Of a stretch of DNA of 64,000 nucleotides, positions 41,947-50,413 are shown piece by piece. Location: assembly GCF_024448165.1 (NCBI RefSeq), contig NZ_JAMOLN010000011.1:1-64000 (forward strand). Reading direction: 5' to 3'. The position numbers and the translations under genes are program-made. This stretch comes from Streptomyces longispororuber. GTDB taxonomy: Bacteria > Actinomycetota > Actinomycetes > Streptomycetales > Streptomycetaceae. Below the pieces are notes generated by a model. The model saw only the letters and a program-made list of their open reading frames with translations, searched no databases and had not been told where the DNA came from. How positions within the stretch are numbered: the first letter of the stretch is position 1; each line of letters starts with the position of its first letter.

Positions 41947-42836
41947 AGGCGCTCAGGTTCGCCGCGCTCGGGGACTCGCTCACCGAAGGGATCGGCGATC
42001 CGGTGGACGGGGGTGCGTGGCGCGGCTGGGCGGCGCTCCTCGCCACCGGGCTCGCGCCCGCCGACGTGCCCGTGGAGTTCCGGAACCTCGCCGCCAGCGG
42101 GGCCCAGACCACCGACGTCCTCGGACGCCAGCTGCCCGCCGCCCTGGCCTTCGAGCCCGACGTCGCGTCCGTCGTCGTCGGCGTGAACGACACCCTGCGC
42201 TGCACCTTCGACATCCAGGCCGTGGCCGCCCGACTCGACCGGGTCTACGGGGCGTTCGGCGAGCGCGGCACGTTGCTGCTCACCGCGTGCCTGCCCGACC
42301 CCGGCGTCCTGCTCGGGCTGCCCGGCGCCCTGGCCCGCCCGCTCGCGCGCCGCCAGCATGCGGTCAACTCCGTGGTCCACGCCCTGTCCGAGCGCCACGG
42401 AGCCGTCCATCTGCACGCCGCGGAGGGCGACTGGGTGGCCGACCGGTCCCTGTGGAGCGCCGACCGCCTCCACCCGGGCGAGCGCGGCCACCGGCTCCTC
42501 GCCGCCCGGTTCCACGCCGTGCTGGCCGCGACCGGCACGGCCCGGGGCGCGGCGCCCGGCACCGCGGCGGAGCGGCCCGCGCCGACCAGGTCGGCCGGAT
42601 TCTGGTGGCTCGCCACGGCGGGCACCGGCTGGGTCGCCCGGCGCTGCACCGACCTGCTGCCGCAGCTGCTCGCGCTGGCCGCGGACGAGGTGCGGCACGG
42701 GCTGCGCGGCACCAGCGCACGGCTCGACCTGCGGGCCTCGGCGGGGGTCGCCGCCGCTCTGTCGGCGCTGTCCGCTCCCGGGGTGCCGATGCCGATGCCG
42801 ATGCCGGTGGCGCCGGAGCGGGCCGCGGCTTCGTAG
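41943..42836 (+). CDS. SGNH/GDSL hydrolase
   Basis: A 297-residue SGNH hydrolase with all four blocks: ALGDSLTEG (Ser), LAASGAQTTD (Gly), VVVGVNDT (Asn) and WSADRLHPGERGH (Asp-x-x-His). There is no signal peptide, so an intracellular esterase or deacylase is likely. The C-terminal 90 residues are an extension with a hydrophobic patch (GFWWLATAGTGWVARRCTDLLPQLLALAADEV) and a final MPMPMP repeat. Coupled to two GT4 genes, it may deacylate or acyl-trim the same glycolipid. Two hairpins follow. Confidence 0.88.
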   Translation: MKALRFAALGDSLTEGIGDPVDGGAWRGWAALLATGLAPADVPVEFRNLAASGAQTTDVLGRQLPAALAFEPDVASVVVGVNDTLRCTFDIQAVAARLDRVYGAFGERGTLLLTACLPDPGVLLGLPGALARPLARRQHAVNSVVHALSERHGAVHLHAAEGDWVADRSLWSADRLHPGERGHRLLAARFHAVLAATGTARGAAPGTAAERPAPTRSAGFWWLATAGTGWVARRCTDLLPQLLALAADEVRHGLRGTSARLDLRASAGVAAALSALSAPGVPMPMPMPVAPERAAAS

Positions 42837-42858
42837 CTCCGCGCGGGGCGTCGGTCCG

Positions 42859-42925
42859 CGCGCGAGCCCGCGGAAGGGCGGCGGGCTCGCGCGGGCAGGA
42901 CACGGCCGGACCTGCGGGTCCGGCC
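42859..42925. terminator. Two consecutive hairpins between convergent transcripts
   Basis: CGCGCGAGCCCGC (42859-42871) with GCGGGCTCGCGCG (42881-42893), then GGCCGGACC (42904-42912) with GGTCCGGCC (42917-42925) followed by TTCT. They lie between the SGNH gene (+) and the TetR gene (-). Confidence 0.8.
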
Positions 42926-42927
42926 TT

Positions 42928-43497
42928 CTACGGCGTGACGCGTGGCGCCAGGCCGTCCACGATGAGGGAAAGGCCCGCCTCGAACGCCGAGGCGTGATCG
43001 ATGCGTGGCGCGTCGGCCGGGAGGTCCGGTCCTGCACCGGAACCGGGGTCCGCCTGTTCCTCCAGGACACTGCCGACCGTGAAGCGGCCGGCCGCCAGCA
43101 TGGCCATCTGCGCGTCGCGCTCGGGCACGCCGGAGCCGACGAGGAAGGCCATCTTGCGGCGGATCCGGTCGAGGTCCGCGACGGGCGTGGAACCGGCGTG
43201 GAGGCGTGCGCCGTCGCGGCGCATCAGCAGGGTGCGCCGGAAGCCGCGGGTGTTCTCCAGAAACCATGCGCGCCAGTCGTCCCCGGGTTCCGGCAGGGGT
43301 GCCTGCGCATGGGGCTGCATCGCGGCCTGCGCCATGGCGGCGAGCAGGTCCTTCTTGGTGCGGAAGTACCAGTACAGCGAGGGCTGTTCGACGCCCAGCC
43401 GCTTCGCCAGCTGCCGGGTGCTGACGGCATCGAGGCCGACCTCGTCGAGCAGGCTGAGCGCCTCGGCGATCACGGTCTCACGGTTCATCTTCGTCAC
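42928..43497 (-). CDS. TetR-class repressor resembling tetracycline-type TetR
   Basis: A 189-residue protein unusually close to the TetR of tetracycline efflux systems, not just the broad family. The N-terminal ETVIAEALSLLDEVGLDAVSTRQLAKRLGVEQPSLYWYF parallels Tn10 TetR ([21 protein letters not shown]), and the middle RDGARLHAGSTP parallels its ligand-contacting HRDGAKVHLGTRP. It faces a flavin monooxygenase gene across two tetO-like palindromes, so it probably represses both. The ligand is probably a polyketide-like or aromatic compound. Tetracycline itself is a guess. Confidence 0.88.
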   Translation of the reverse strand: MTKMNRETVIAEALSLLDEVGLDAVSTRQLAKRLGVEQPSLYWYFRTKKDLLAAMAQAAMQPHAQAPLPEPGDDWRAWFLENTRGFRRTLLMRRDGARLHAGSTPVADLDRIRRKMAFLVGSGVPERDAQMAMLAAGRFTVGSVLEEQADPGSGAGPDLPADAPRIDHASAFEAGLSLIVDGLAPRVTP

Positions 43498-43504
43498 GTT
43501 GACA

Positions 43505-43552
43505 ATCTATCGCTGATAGATGACGCTGGAAAAGAATCATTCACTGATAGAT
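43505..43552. promoter_or_regulatory. Two tetO-like operators between TetR and monooxygenase genes
   Basis: O1: ATCTATC-GCT-GATAGAT (43505-43521), a perfect 7+3+7 palindrome. O2: ATCATTC-ACT-GATAGAT (43536-43552), the same right arm and a left arm with two changes. Tn10 tetO is CTCTATC-ATT-GATAGAG in the same 7+3+7 form. Centres are 31 bp apart, close to the spacing of the two Tn10 operators. O1 abuts the TetR start, and O2 lies just before the monooxygenase RBS. Confidence 0.9.
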
Positions 43553-43567
43553 TTTGAGGTGGTGGAC

Positions 43568-44818
43568 ATGTCACAGGGTTCGGGAACGCGATCCTTGCGC
43601 GTCCTCATCGCCGGCGGCGGGATCGCGGGGCAGGCACTGGCCTTCTGGCTGGCACGGGGCGGCCACCGGGTGACCGTCGTCGAACGCTTCCCGGCGCTGC
43701 GGGCCACCGGCGCCCAGGTCGACCTCCGGGGCCAGGGCATCCAGGCCGTCCGCCGCATGGGACTCCTCGACGCCGTCCGCGACAGGCTCGTGGACGAGAA
43801 GGGCGTCGCCTTCGTCGACGCCCGCGGCAGGGCCCGGGCGACGATCATGGCCAACACCTCCGGGCGGGGCCGCCAGACGCTGACGTCCGAGTACGAGATC
43901 ATGCGCGGCGACCTGGTGCGCATCCTCCACGACGCGACCCGGCACCATGCCGAGTACATCTTCGGCAAGAGTGTGGACGGTTTCGAGCAGGACGAGCACC
44001 GGGTCGTCGCGCACTTCTCCGACGGGTCGTCCGGCGAGTACGACCTCCTGGTCGGCGCGGACGGGCAGGGATCGCGCATCCGCCGTGCGATCCACCCGGA
44101 GGGCTTCGACCCGTACTGGCGGGTCGGCATCCACATGGCGTACTGGTTCGTCCCGCGCATCGCCTCCGACGGCACCGTCCGGGACACCTACATGGCCCCG
44201 GGCGGCCGTCAGATCATGCGCCGCAGCCACAACCCGACCGAGACCCAGGTCTACTTCGTGCTGCGGGAGGAGTCCGAGGAGGCCTCGGCGATCCACCGGG
44301 AACCGGTCGAGCGGCAGCAGGAGTTCTGGGCGAGCCGGTTCCGCGACGCCGGATGGCAGACCGAGCGCTTCGTCGAGGGCATGCGGACGAGCCCCTTCTT
44401 CTACTCCCAGGAGGTCGCTCAGGTGCGCACCGACACCTGGTCCGAGGGTCGCGTGGCCCTGGCCGGGGACGCCGCGCACTGTGCTTCTCCCTACAGCGGC
44501 ATGGGGGTGTCCGGCGGTCTGGTCGGCGCCCACGTGCTGGCCGGCGAGATCAACCGGCATCCGGACGACCTGCCGACCGCACTGGCGAACTACGACACCG
44601 TGCTGCGGCCCTTCGTCGACGAGATCCAGGCCGAGGTCAATCCGCGTCTCCTGCGGCTGGGCCTGCCGATGACCCGGCGCGCTGTCGACGCCTTCCAGGC
44701 GGTCACCGCCCTGGCCTGCTTCCTGCGCGTCCCCGACCTCGTCGCGCGCTGGTCGAAGGAGGACCGCGGCGGCGACTGGCGGCTTCCCCGGGGCGCGCCC
44801 CGGCCGAGTGCCGCCTGA
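43568..44818 (+). CDS. FAD-dependent monooxygenase (TetX/PHBH type)
   Basis: A 416-residue class A flavin monooxygenase. FAD motif GGGIAGQALAFWLARGGHRVTVVER near the N-terminus, the DG motif LLVGADGQGSRIRRAIHPEG mid-protein and the second FAD motif GRVALAGDAAHCASPYSGMGVSGGLVGAHVLAGEI. It probably hydroxylates an aromatic or polyketide-like compound. The start at 43568 (MSQGSG) has GAGG 8 bases upstream and leaves the O2 operator outside the gene. An upstream in-frame ATG at 43520 would place O2 inside. Control by the divergent TetR is strongly suggested. Detoxification, as with TetX, is a reasonable guess. Confidence 0.88.
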   Translation: MSQGSGTRSLRVLIAGGGIAGQALAFWLARGGHRVTVVERFPALRATGAQVDLRGQGIQAVRRMGLLDAVRDRLVDEKGVAFVDARGRARATIMANTSGRGRQTLTSEYEIMRGDLVRILHDATRHHAEYIFGKSVDGFEQDEHRVVAHFSDGSSGEYDLLVGADGQGSRIRRAIHPEGFDPYWRVGIHMAYWFVPRIASDGTVRDTYMAPGGRQIMRRSHNPTETQVYFVLREESEEASAIHREPVERQQEFWASRFRDAGWQTERFVEGMRTSPFFYSQEVAQVRTDTWSEGRVALAGDAAHCASPYSGMGVSGGLVGAHVLAGEINRHPDDLPTALANYDTVLRPFVDEIQAEVNPRLLRLGLPMTRRAVDAFQAVTALACFLRVPDLVARWSKEDRGGDWRLPRGAPRPSAA

Positions 44819-44866
44819 GGACCTTTCCCGGGTTCCGTGCCGGCACGGACGGGAGAGTCACAGGCG

Positions 44867-45664
44867 CTAGGTCACCCGGTACTGGGCGTCGCGGGTGTCC
44901 GTGATGAACATGTGGCCCGGCGCGTGGGTGATCGCGAACGGCGGCCGTGACGCCATCACGGCCGCCTGGGGCGTCACCCCGCAGGCCCAGAAGACCGGGA
45001 TGTCGTCCGGGGCGCGGTCCACCCGGTCCCCGAAGTCCGGGGCGTCCAGGTCCGCGATGCCGAGCGCCGCCGGATCGCCCAGGTACACCGGGCTGCCGTG
45101 GACCGCGGGCATCAGCGAGCTCTCCCGGATCGCGGCCCCCACGGCGTCCGGCGGCACCGGGCGCATCGACACCACCAGGGGGCCGTGCAGCCGGCCCGCG
45201 GGGCGGCACGCGCGCGTGGTGACGTACATCGGCACGTTCTTGTTCTGGTCGATGTGCCGCAGCGGGACCCCGGCCCCGGCGAGCGCCCACTCGAAGGTGA
45301 AGCTGCAGCCGATCAGGAAGGAGACCAGGTCGCCGCGCCAGTGGCCGAGCACGTCGGTCGGTTCGTCGGCCAGCTCGCCGTGCTCCCACACCCGGTAGCG
45401 CGGCAGGTCCGTGCGCAGATCGGCGCCGGGCGCGAGGACCGTGGTCCAGGAACCGGCGTCCGTGACGTCCAGGACGGGGCACGGCTTCGGATTGCGCTGG
45501 CAGAACAGCAGCGTCTCGTAGGCCCAGTCGGCCGGTACCGCGATCAGGTTGGCCTGGGTGTGGCCGCGCGACCAGCCGGCCGTGGGCGCGCTCGCGCCGG
45601 CCCGGAAGTGGGCGCGGGCCCGGTGCGGGGACCAGGTGGCGGTGCGCTCTTGCGTACGGGTCAC
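44867..45664 (-). CDS. DUF1445 putative hydro-lyase
   Basis: A 265-residue protein of the DUF1445 / 'putative hydro-lyase' family (D-glutamate cyclase-like fold). Recognisable segments: [47 protein letters not shown] and a C-terminal [16 protein letters not shown] followed by [14 protein letters not shown]. The GTG at 45664 overlaps the stop of the MFS gene by 4 bp, so transporter and enzyme are made together, probably for uptake and degradation of a hydroxy- or amino-acid-like compound. The divergent GntR/FCD regulator with its palindrome fits a catabolic module. Substrate unknown. Confidence 0.88.
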   Translation of the reverse strand: MTRTQERTATWSPHRARAHFRAGASAPTAGWSRGHTQANLIAVPADWAYETLLFCQRNPKPCPVLDVTDAGSWTTVLAPGADLRTDLPRYRVWEHGELADEPTDVLGHWRGDLVSFLIGCSFTFEWALAGAGVPLRHIDQNKNVPMYVTTRACRPAGRLHGPLVVSMRPVPPDAVGAAIRESSLMPAVHGSPVYLGDPAALGIADLDAPDFGDRVDRAPDDIPVFWACGVTPQAAVMASRPPFAITHAPGHMFITDTRDAQYRVT

Positions 45665-46965
45665 AGCAGTTCCTTCCCGCGGGTCTCCGGCAGTCCGACG
45701 AGGGCCACGACGGCCAGGCCGTATCCGATGGCCCCGAAGACCAGGGCGCCGCCCACGCCCCAGCTGTCCGCGAGGAAGCCGACGAGCGTGGGGAAGACGG
45801 CGCCGATCGCCCGTCCCGTGTTGTACGTAAAACCCTGCCCCGTGCCGCGTACGGCGGTCGGATACAGCTCGCTCAGGAACGAACCGAAGCCGCTGAAGAT
45901 GGCCGACATGCAGAAGCCGAGCGGGAAACCGAGCACCAGGAGAAGGCCGTTGGCGCCGTCCGGGATGTTCGTGTACGCCAGGATGCTCGCCGCGGAGAGG
46001 ATCGCGAACAGCACGATGTTGCGCTTCCGGCCGAGCCGGTCGGTGAGGTAGCCGCCCGTCAGGTAGCCGAGGAACGCACCGGAGATGAGGAACGTCAGAT
46101 AGCCGCCGGTGCCGACCACGGTGAGGCCCCGCTCGGACTTCAGGTAGGTGGGCACCCAGGTGGCGAGCGTGTAGTAGCCGCCCTGGACCCCGGTCGACAG
46201 GAGGACCGCGAAGAGCGTCGTGCGCAGCAGGCCGGGCCGGAAGATCTCCGTGAAGGAGCCGGTGCGGGGACTCGTGCCGAGCTGCTCGGACGCCTTGGGC
46301 GCGTCCTGTACGCGGCGGCGCAGCCACACGACCAGAAGGGCGGGCAGGGCGCCCGTCCAGAACATGACCCGCCAGGCCAGGTCCTCGTCGACGAACTGGA
46401 ACACCAGCGTGTAGACGATCGCGGCCAGCGCCCAGCCCACCGCCCACGAGCTCTGGACGGCGCCGAGGGTGCGGCCCCGGTGCCTGGCGGAGGCGTACTC
46501 GGCGACCAGGATCGCGCCGACCGCCCACTCGCCGCCGAAGCCGAGTCCCTGGAGGGCGCGGAAGACGAGGAGCGTCTCGTACGTGGGGGCGAAGCCGCAG
46601 GCGACGGTGAAGACGGCGTACGTGATCACTGTGATCATCAGGGCCCTGACCCGGCCGATCCGGTCGGCGATCACGCCCGCGACGGCGCCGCCGATCGCCG
46701 AGACGACCAGGGTGACGGTGGTGAACAGACCGGTCTGGCCGCTGTCCAGGCCGAAGTAGGCGGCCAGCGCCACCATGCTCAGCGGCAGCGTGAAGTAGTC
46801 GTAGGAGTCGAGGGCGTAGCCGCCGAAGGCGCCCGCGAAGGCGCGGCGGCCGCGCGGGCCGAGATCCCGCAGCCAGCCGAGCGCGCCCTCGGCGGACGGC
46901 TGCGGATCGGGCGCGCCGACCGGGTCGGAGAGGGCTGTGCCGGGCGTCGGTGGAGTCGTGCTCAT
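45661..46965 (-). CDS. MFS transporter
   Basis: A 434-residue permease with about 12 helices. Signature pieces are [34 protein letters not shown] (loop 2-3 motif), [23 protein letters not shown] and [17 protein letters not shown]. It resembles the metabolite:H+ symporter group that takes up organic acids. The start at 46965 is chosen (MSTTPPTPG) with a cytosolic tail. It is the first gene of a two-gene operon with the DUF1445 hydro-lyase, driven from the region holding the 17-bp palindrome. Confidence 0.9.
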   Translation of the reverse strand: MSTTPPTPGTALSDPVGAPDPQPSAEGALGWLRDLGPRGRRAFAGAFGGYALDSYDYFTLPLSMVALAAYFGLDSGQTGLFTTVTLVVSAIGGAVAGVIADRIGRVRALMITVITYAVFTVACGFAPTYETLLVFRALQGLGFGGEWAVGAILVAEYASARHRGRTLGAVQSSWAVGWALAAIVYTLVFQFVDEDLAWRVMFWTGALPALLVVWLRRRVQDAPKASEQLGTSPRTGSFTEIFRPGLLRTTLFAVLLSTGVQGGYYTLATWVPTYLKSERGLTVVGTGGYLTFLISGAFLGYLTGGYLTDRLGRKRNIVLFAILSAASILAYTNIPDGANGLLLVLGFPLGFCMSAIFSGFGSFLSELYPTAVRGTGQGFTYNTGRAIGAVFPTLVGFLADSWGVGGALVFGAIGYGLAVVALVGLPETRGKELL

Positions 46966-47058
46966 GGGGCACCTCGCAGTCGGATGAGTGTGCGTGGTGG
47001 TGCGTTCTGCCGAGCCGTGAGCGGACGGGAACGGGGAGCGTCCGATCGCCAAGGTAGA

Positions 47059-47075
47059 GGATCGTTGAACGATCC
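47059..47075. promoter_or_regulatory. Perfect 17-bp palindrome, probable GntR operator
   Basis: GGATCGTT-G-AACGATCC is a perfect inverted repeat with a one-base centre. It lies 93 bp upstream of the MFS start and 48 bp upstream of the regulator's GTG. Its core TTGAAC resembles FCD-type GntR operators. Confidence 0.8.
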
Positions 47076-47123
47076 CTCAATACCCACGTTGTTTCGTTCT
47101 TGTATCTGCGCTTGAATTCGGCC

Positions 47124-47822
47124 GTGGCCACGGAAGAACTGAACGCACTCGCGGACGACCGCGCGCTGTTGGGACGCACCAGCACCGCGGAACGCGTCTC
47201 GGACATCCTCAGGAGCCGGATCGCGGAGGGCTTCTTCCCGCCCGGCACACGCCTGTCGGAGGACAGCATCGGCGGCGCGCTCGGCGTCTCGCGCAACACC
47301 CTGCGCGAGTCGTTCCGGCTGCTCACGCACGAGCGGCTGCTGGAGCACCGGCTCAACCGCGGCGTCTTCGTCCGCGTCCTGAGCGTCGACGACGTCGAGG
47401 ACATCTACCGGACCCGGCGCATGGTCGAGTGCGCCGTCGTGCGCTCCCTCGGCGAACCGCCCTACGCGCTGGACCGGGTCGCCGCGGCCGTCGCCGACGG
47501 GCGCCGCGCGGCCAAGGCCCGCGAGTGGAAGGGCGTCTCCACCGCCAACATCCACTTCCACCGCGAACTCGTCGCCCTCGCGGGCAGCGAGCGCACCGAC
47601 GAACTGATGCGCAGTGTCCTCGCCGAACTCCGCCTCGCCTTCCACGTGGTGGACGACCCCCGCCGGCTCCACGAGCCCTACCTCGCCCGCAACCAGCAGA
47701 TCGTCGAGACGCTCGCGGACGGGCGCCGCGACGAGGCCGAGGCGCTGCTCGCCGACTACCTCGACGACTCCCGCGACGGGCTCGTCGACGTGTACGGGCA
47801 GCGGGTGGCGGCCGAGGCGTGA
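47124..47822 (+). CDS. GntR family regulator, FCD subgroup
   Basis: A 232-residue regulator: winged helix about 20-85 ([55 protein letters not shown]) and an FCD ligand domain of helices with metal-binding pattern in [13 protein letters not shown] and [18 protein letters not shown]. The GTG at 47124 is preferred; a TTG at 47100 in the same frame would add eight residues. It divides its control region with the MFS-hydro-lyase operon and probably represses it until a carboxylate-type ligand binds. Confidence 0.9.
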   Translation: MATEELNALADDRALLGRTSTAERVSDILRSRIAEGFFPPGTRLSEDSIGGALGVSRNTLRESFRLLTHERLLEHRLNRGVFVRVLSVDDVEDIYRTRRMVECAVVRSLGEPPYALDRVAAAVADGRRAAKAREWKGVSTANIHFHRELVALAGSERTDELMRSVLAELRLAFHVVDDPRRLHEPYLARNQQIVETLADGRRDEAEALLADYLDDSRDGLVDVYGQRVAAEA

Positions 47823-47891
47823 CGGCCCGCGCGGGCGGCGGCATCTGCGTCGTTTCGACCGTTGTCAGACCCAGCGCCTAGTCTGTGCTCC

Positions 47892-49418
47892 GTGACTTCG
47901 CCTGCCACCACGGACTCCGCTCCGCCCCAGCTCAGCGCGGGGCCGCGCCCCGCACCGGGCCCGGCCGCCGACGAGGGGCTCGCGCGGCGGCTCCGCGCGC
48001 TCGCCTGCACCGCGCCGCTGCACGACCTGGACGTGCGCAAGGCCAACCTCGCGGGCGAGTACTCGACGTACGGCATGGCGGAGGTGGCCCTCTCGGCGAT
48101 CGACCTCGTCACCCTGAACATGGACTTCGACACGGGCGCCGACCACGAGCAGATAGTGGCTCGCCTGCTGCCCCGCATCGCCGCCCAGGCCCCGCAGCGG
48201 CCCGCCGCCGAGCATGAGCGCGTCGCCCGCTGGGTCCTGGAGAACCTGATCAACGTCGGCAGTGTCGACCGCGGATTCCGCGCCGTGTACGGCACGTTCG
48301 CGACGGACGGCTCGTACGTCCGCCGTGACTACGACTTCAAGTTGATCGAGGAGGTCCCCGGCTACGGGGGCAGCGTCTACCTCCGCACGACCGACGAGGC
48401 CGTCAATGTGCTCGTCGGCGCCCTGGACACCGACGTCACCAGCGCGCAGATCGCCGCCGAGGTGAAGCTCGAGGTGCTGATCAGCCGCGGCCGCCTCGCG
48501 GACGCCCAGCTCGCCGCCGAGCAGGCCAGGTACCGGACGGTGCAGTACTCGGAGACGCTGCGCAAGGCCCTCGACGCGACGCGGCGCAATGTGCGCGCCG
48601 TCGACTGGCTGGAGGCCGTGCCCGACATGATCGCGGAAGCCCTCGACCACGTCGCCGACCGCTACCGCCACGAGAACGCGATCCTGACGAACATCCGCAA
48701 GGCGCGCGACGAGTCCGAGGACCCCGAGCAGAAGCGGCGTGCCGCCGAGCTGGTCGACATCGTGAAGGACTGCATCCGGCGCCACACGCAGCTCCAGTCG
48801 CGCCTGCTGGAGGCGGGCCCGCTGTTCCGCGCCGAGCAGGACCGGCAGGCCTTCGCCACGCCCTCCGCGCGCGCGGGCCTCGACCTGTACGGACAGCTGG
48901 TGGCGCCGCTCCTGCCGCTGCCGGTGGAGAGCGCGATCAAGGTGACGGACGCGTTCTTCGCACGCGGCACGGGCCTGCGGACACCGGTCTCCGTCCGCGT
49001 GGGCGACCTCGTCGACATACTGCTGACGCCGCCCCAGGAGCGGGAGCACCTCGGCATCGAGATGCCCGAGCCCGATCTGATCGCGACGCCGGACGACAGC
49101 CGGTTCAGCGAGCAGCAGCTCGCCGGCGCCAAGGAACTGCTCGACCTGCCGCCCGACGCGCCGCGCCGGCTCTCCGGACTGCTCGCGGAGGCCCGCGGCC
49201 GCGACGCCGAACTGCCGTACCTGGTCGCCCTGCTGGCGGTCCACGCGGCGAGCCCGGCGGTCGGCACGGCGTACCGGCAGGGCGAGGAGAAGCTGCTGTT
49301 CGCCGTCGACGACGGCACCGAGCTCGACGACCCGGAGTTCGGCGGCGCCGACCTCATCGTCGGCACGGCGCTGCTCGACGCGGCCGGGATGGCCGCCGAC
49401 CGGACGGAGGCGGCCTGA
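47892..49418 (+). CDS. Kleisin-like subunit of an SMC/MksBEF-type complex (JetA/MksF-like)
   Basis: A 508-residue, mainly helical soluble protein. Segments such as YLRTTDEAVNVLVGALDTDVTSAQIAAEVKLEVLISRGRLADAQLAAEQARYRTVQYSETLRKALDATRRNVRAVDW recall the N-terminal winged-helix plus long-helix region of MukF/MksF/JetA kleisins. The C-terminal third (RRLSGLLAEARGRD to FGGADLIVG) would be the second SMC-binding part. It is the first gene of a three-gene operon with a 297-residue and a 1546-residue SMC-like protein, the order of jetA-jetB-jetC. The GTG at 47892 has TAGTCT seven bases upstream, suggesting leaderless translation; a TTG 30 bases earlier is possible. Assignment by order, size and resemblance. 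Confidence 0.65.
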   Translation: MTSPATTDSAPPQLSAGPRPAPGPAADEGLARRLRALACTAPLHDLDVRKANLAGEYSTYGMAEVALSAIDLVTLNMDFDTGADHEQIVARLLPRIAAQAPQRPAAEHERVARWVLENLINVGSVDRGFRAVYGTFATDGSYVRRDYDFKLIEEVPGYGGSVYLRTTDEAVNVLVGALDTDVTSAQIAAEVKLEVLISRGRLADAQLAAEQARYRTVQYSETLRKALDATRRNVRAVDWLEAVPDMIAEALDHVADRYRHENAILTNIRKARDESEDPEQKRRAAELVDIVKDCIRRHTQLQSRLLEAGPLFRAEQDRQAFATPSARAGLDLYGQLVAPLLPLPVESAIKVTDAFFARGTGLRTPVSVRVGDLVDILLTPPQEREHLGIEMPEPDLIATPDDSRFSEQQLAGAKELLDLPPDAPRRLSGLLAEARGRDAELPYLVALLAVHAASPAVGTAYRQGEEKLLFAVDDGTELDDPEFGGADLIVGTALLDAAGMAADRTEAA

Positions 49419-49467
49419 TGCCCGCCCGCCACCGGATGTACGTAGGAACGACCAAGGAGCACCGCCC

Positions 49468-50361
49468 GTGACCGAGCACCCCGAAGAGCACGCCGAGTGG
49501 GGCGAGCCCGAGGCGTCGGGCCAGGCCAGGGTCGCTGCCCCCGTCACCCCGGCCGACGCCGCCGACGCCGCGCGGCTCGTCGCCTTCGGCCTGCAGCCCA
49601 AGCTCCAGCCCTCCCGCGACCAGGAGTACGCCGAGCTGCTGCGCCGCTACCGCGAGGACCCGCCCTTCGCCCGCCTCGCCGACGCCGTCGCCACCGGACT
49701 CGGCCTCGTCGTCCTGGAGGTGTCCCCGCGCGCGGGGATGGCCGTGACCGCCGCCGAGGACTCCGTGTTCGCGGTCCGCATGGGCGACTACGCGCGCCGG
49801 ACGGCCGCCGACTCCACCGACCGCTTCCTGCACGGCCTCGCGCACCTGTCCGTCGCCGCGCTCGCCTTCCCCCGCCCCGAGGACCTCGCCGACGACGGCT
49901 ACATCGGCCGCGTCAGTGTGAACGGGGTGGACGCGTTCGTCCGCCAGGCCTGCCGGAAGCTGGAGGAGCAGGCCGAGGAGCACGGCGAGAACACCGACCC
50001 GGCGACCGACGCACCGGGCCTGGAGGCGGCCTGGCGCATCTGGGCCCGGCGCAGCTCCACGGGAGCCACCAAGGACACCCGCAGGCTGGCCAGTTCGACG
50101 ACCGGCATCGTCGGCAAGGCCGTCGCGTTCCTCACCGACTCCGGCTTCCTGCAGAGAACCGGCGACGACGGCGGCGGCACGTACCGCACCACCGCCCGCT
50201 ACCAGTTGCAGGTGCGCGACATGGCCGGCACCGCGGCCATGGCCGAGCTGCTCGACCTGGGCGTCGTGCCCGTCACCGACGGCACCGCGACCCTGGCGCC
50301 GCCGATGGACGAGGACGCGGGCGAGCTCGTCGCCGACGCGGGCCTGCCGTTCCACTCGTAG
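49468..50361 (+). CDS. KITE-like subunit of the SMC-type complex (JetB/MksE-like)
   Basis: A 297-residue soluble protein. The middle QEYAELLRRYREDPPFARLADAVATGLGLVVLEVSPRAGMAV and FLHGLAHLSVAALAFPRP looks like tandem winged helices, and a further winged-helix-like part is near STTGIVGKAVAFLTDSGFLQRTGDDGGGTYRTTARYQLQVRD. Size and position between a kleisin-like and an SMC-like gene fit MukE/MksE/JetB. AAGGAG precedes its GTG start. No enzyme motif is seen. It would be expected to dimerise and bind the kleisin. Confidence 0.6.
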   Translation: MTEHPEEHAEWGEPEASGQARVAAPVTPADAADAARLVAFGLQPKLQPSRDQEYAELLRRYREDPPFARLADAVATGLGLVVLEVSPRAGMAVTAAEDSVFAVRMGDYARRTAADSTDRFLHGLAHLSVAALAFPRPEDLADDGYIGRVSVNGVDAFVRQACRKLEEQAEEHGENTDPATDAPGLEAAWRIWARRSSTGATKDTRRLASSTTGIVGKAVAFLTDSGFLQRTGDDGGGTYRTTARYQLQVRDMAGTAAMAELLDLGVVPVTDGTATLAPPMDEDAGELVADAGLPFHS

Positions 50362-50413
50362 CGCCCGCCGCCCGCAGAAGCCTCACCTTCCGTACCTACC
50401 ACGAGAGTCCGCC

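Noticed and set aside
43568..44818. Calling the monooxygenase a tetracycline-inactivating TetX
   Set aside because: The fold and the tetO-like control are suggestive, but class A monooxygenases act on many aromatics. Substrate residues cannot be read with confidence.
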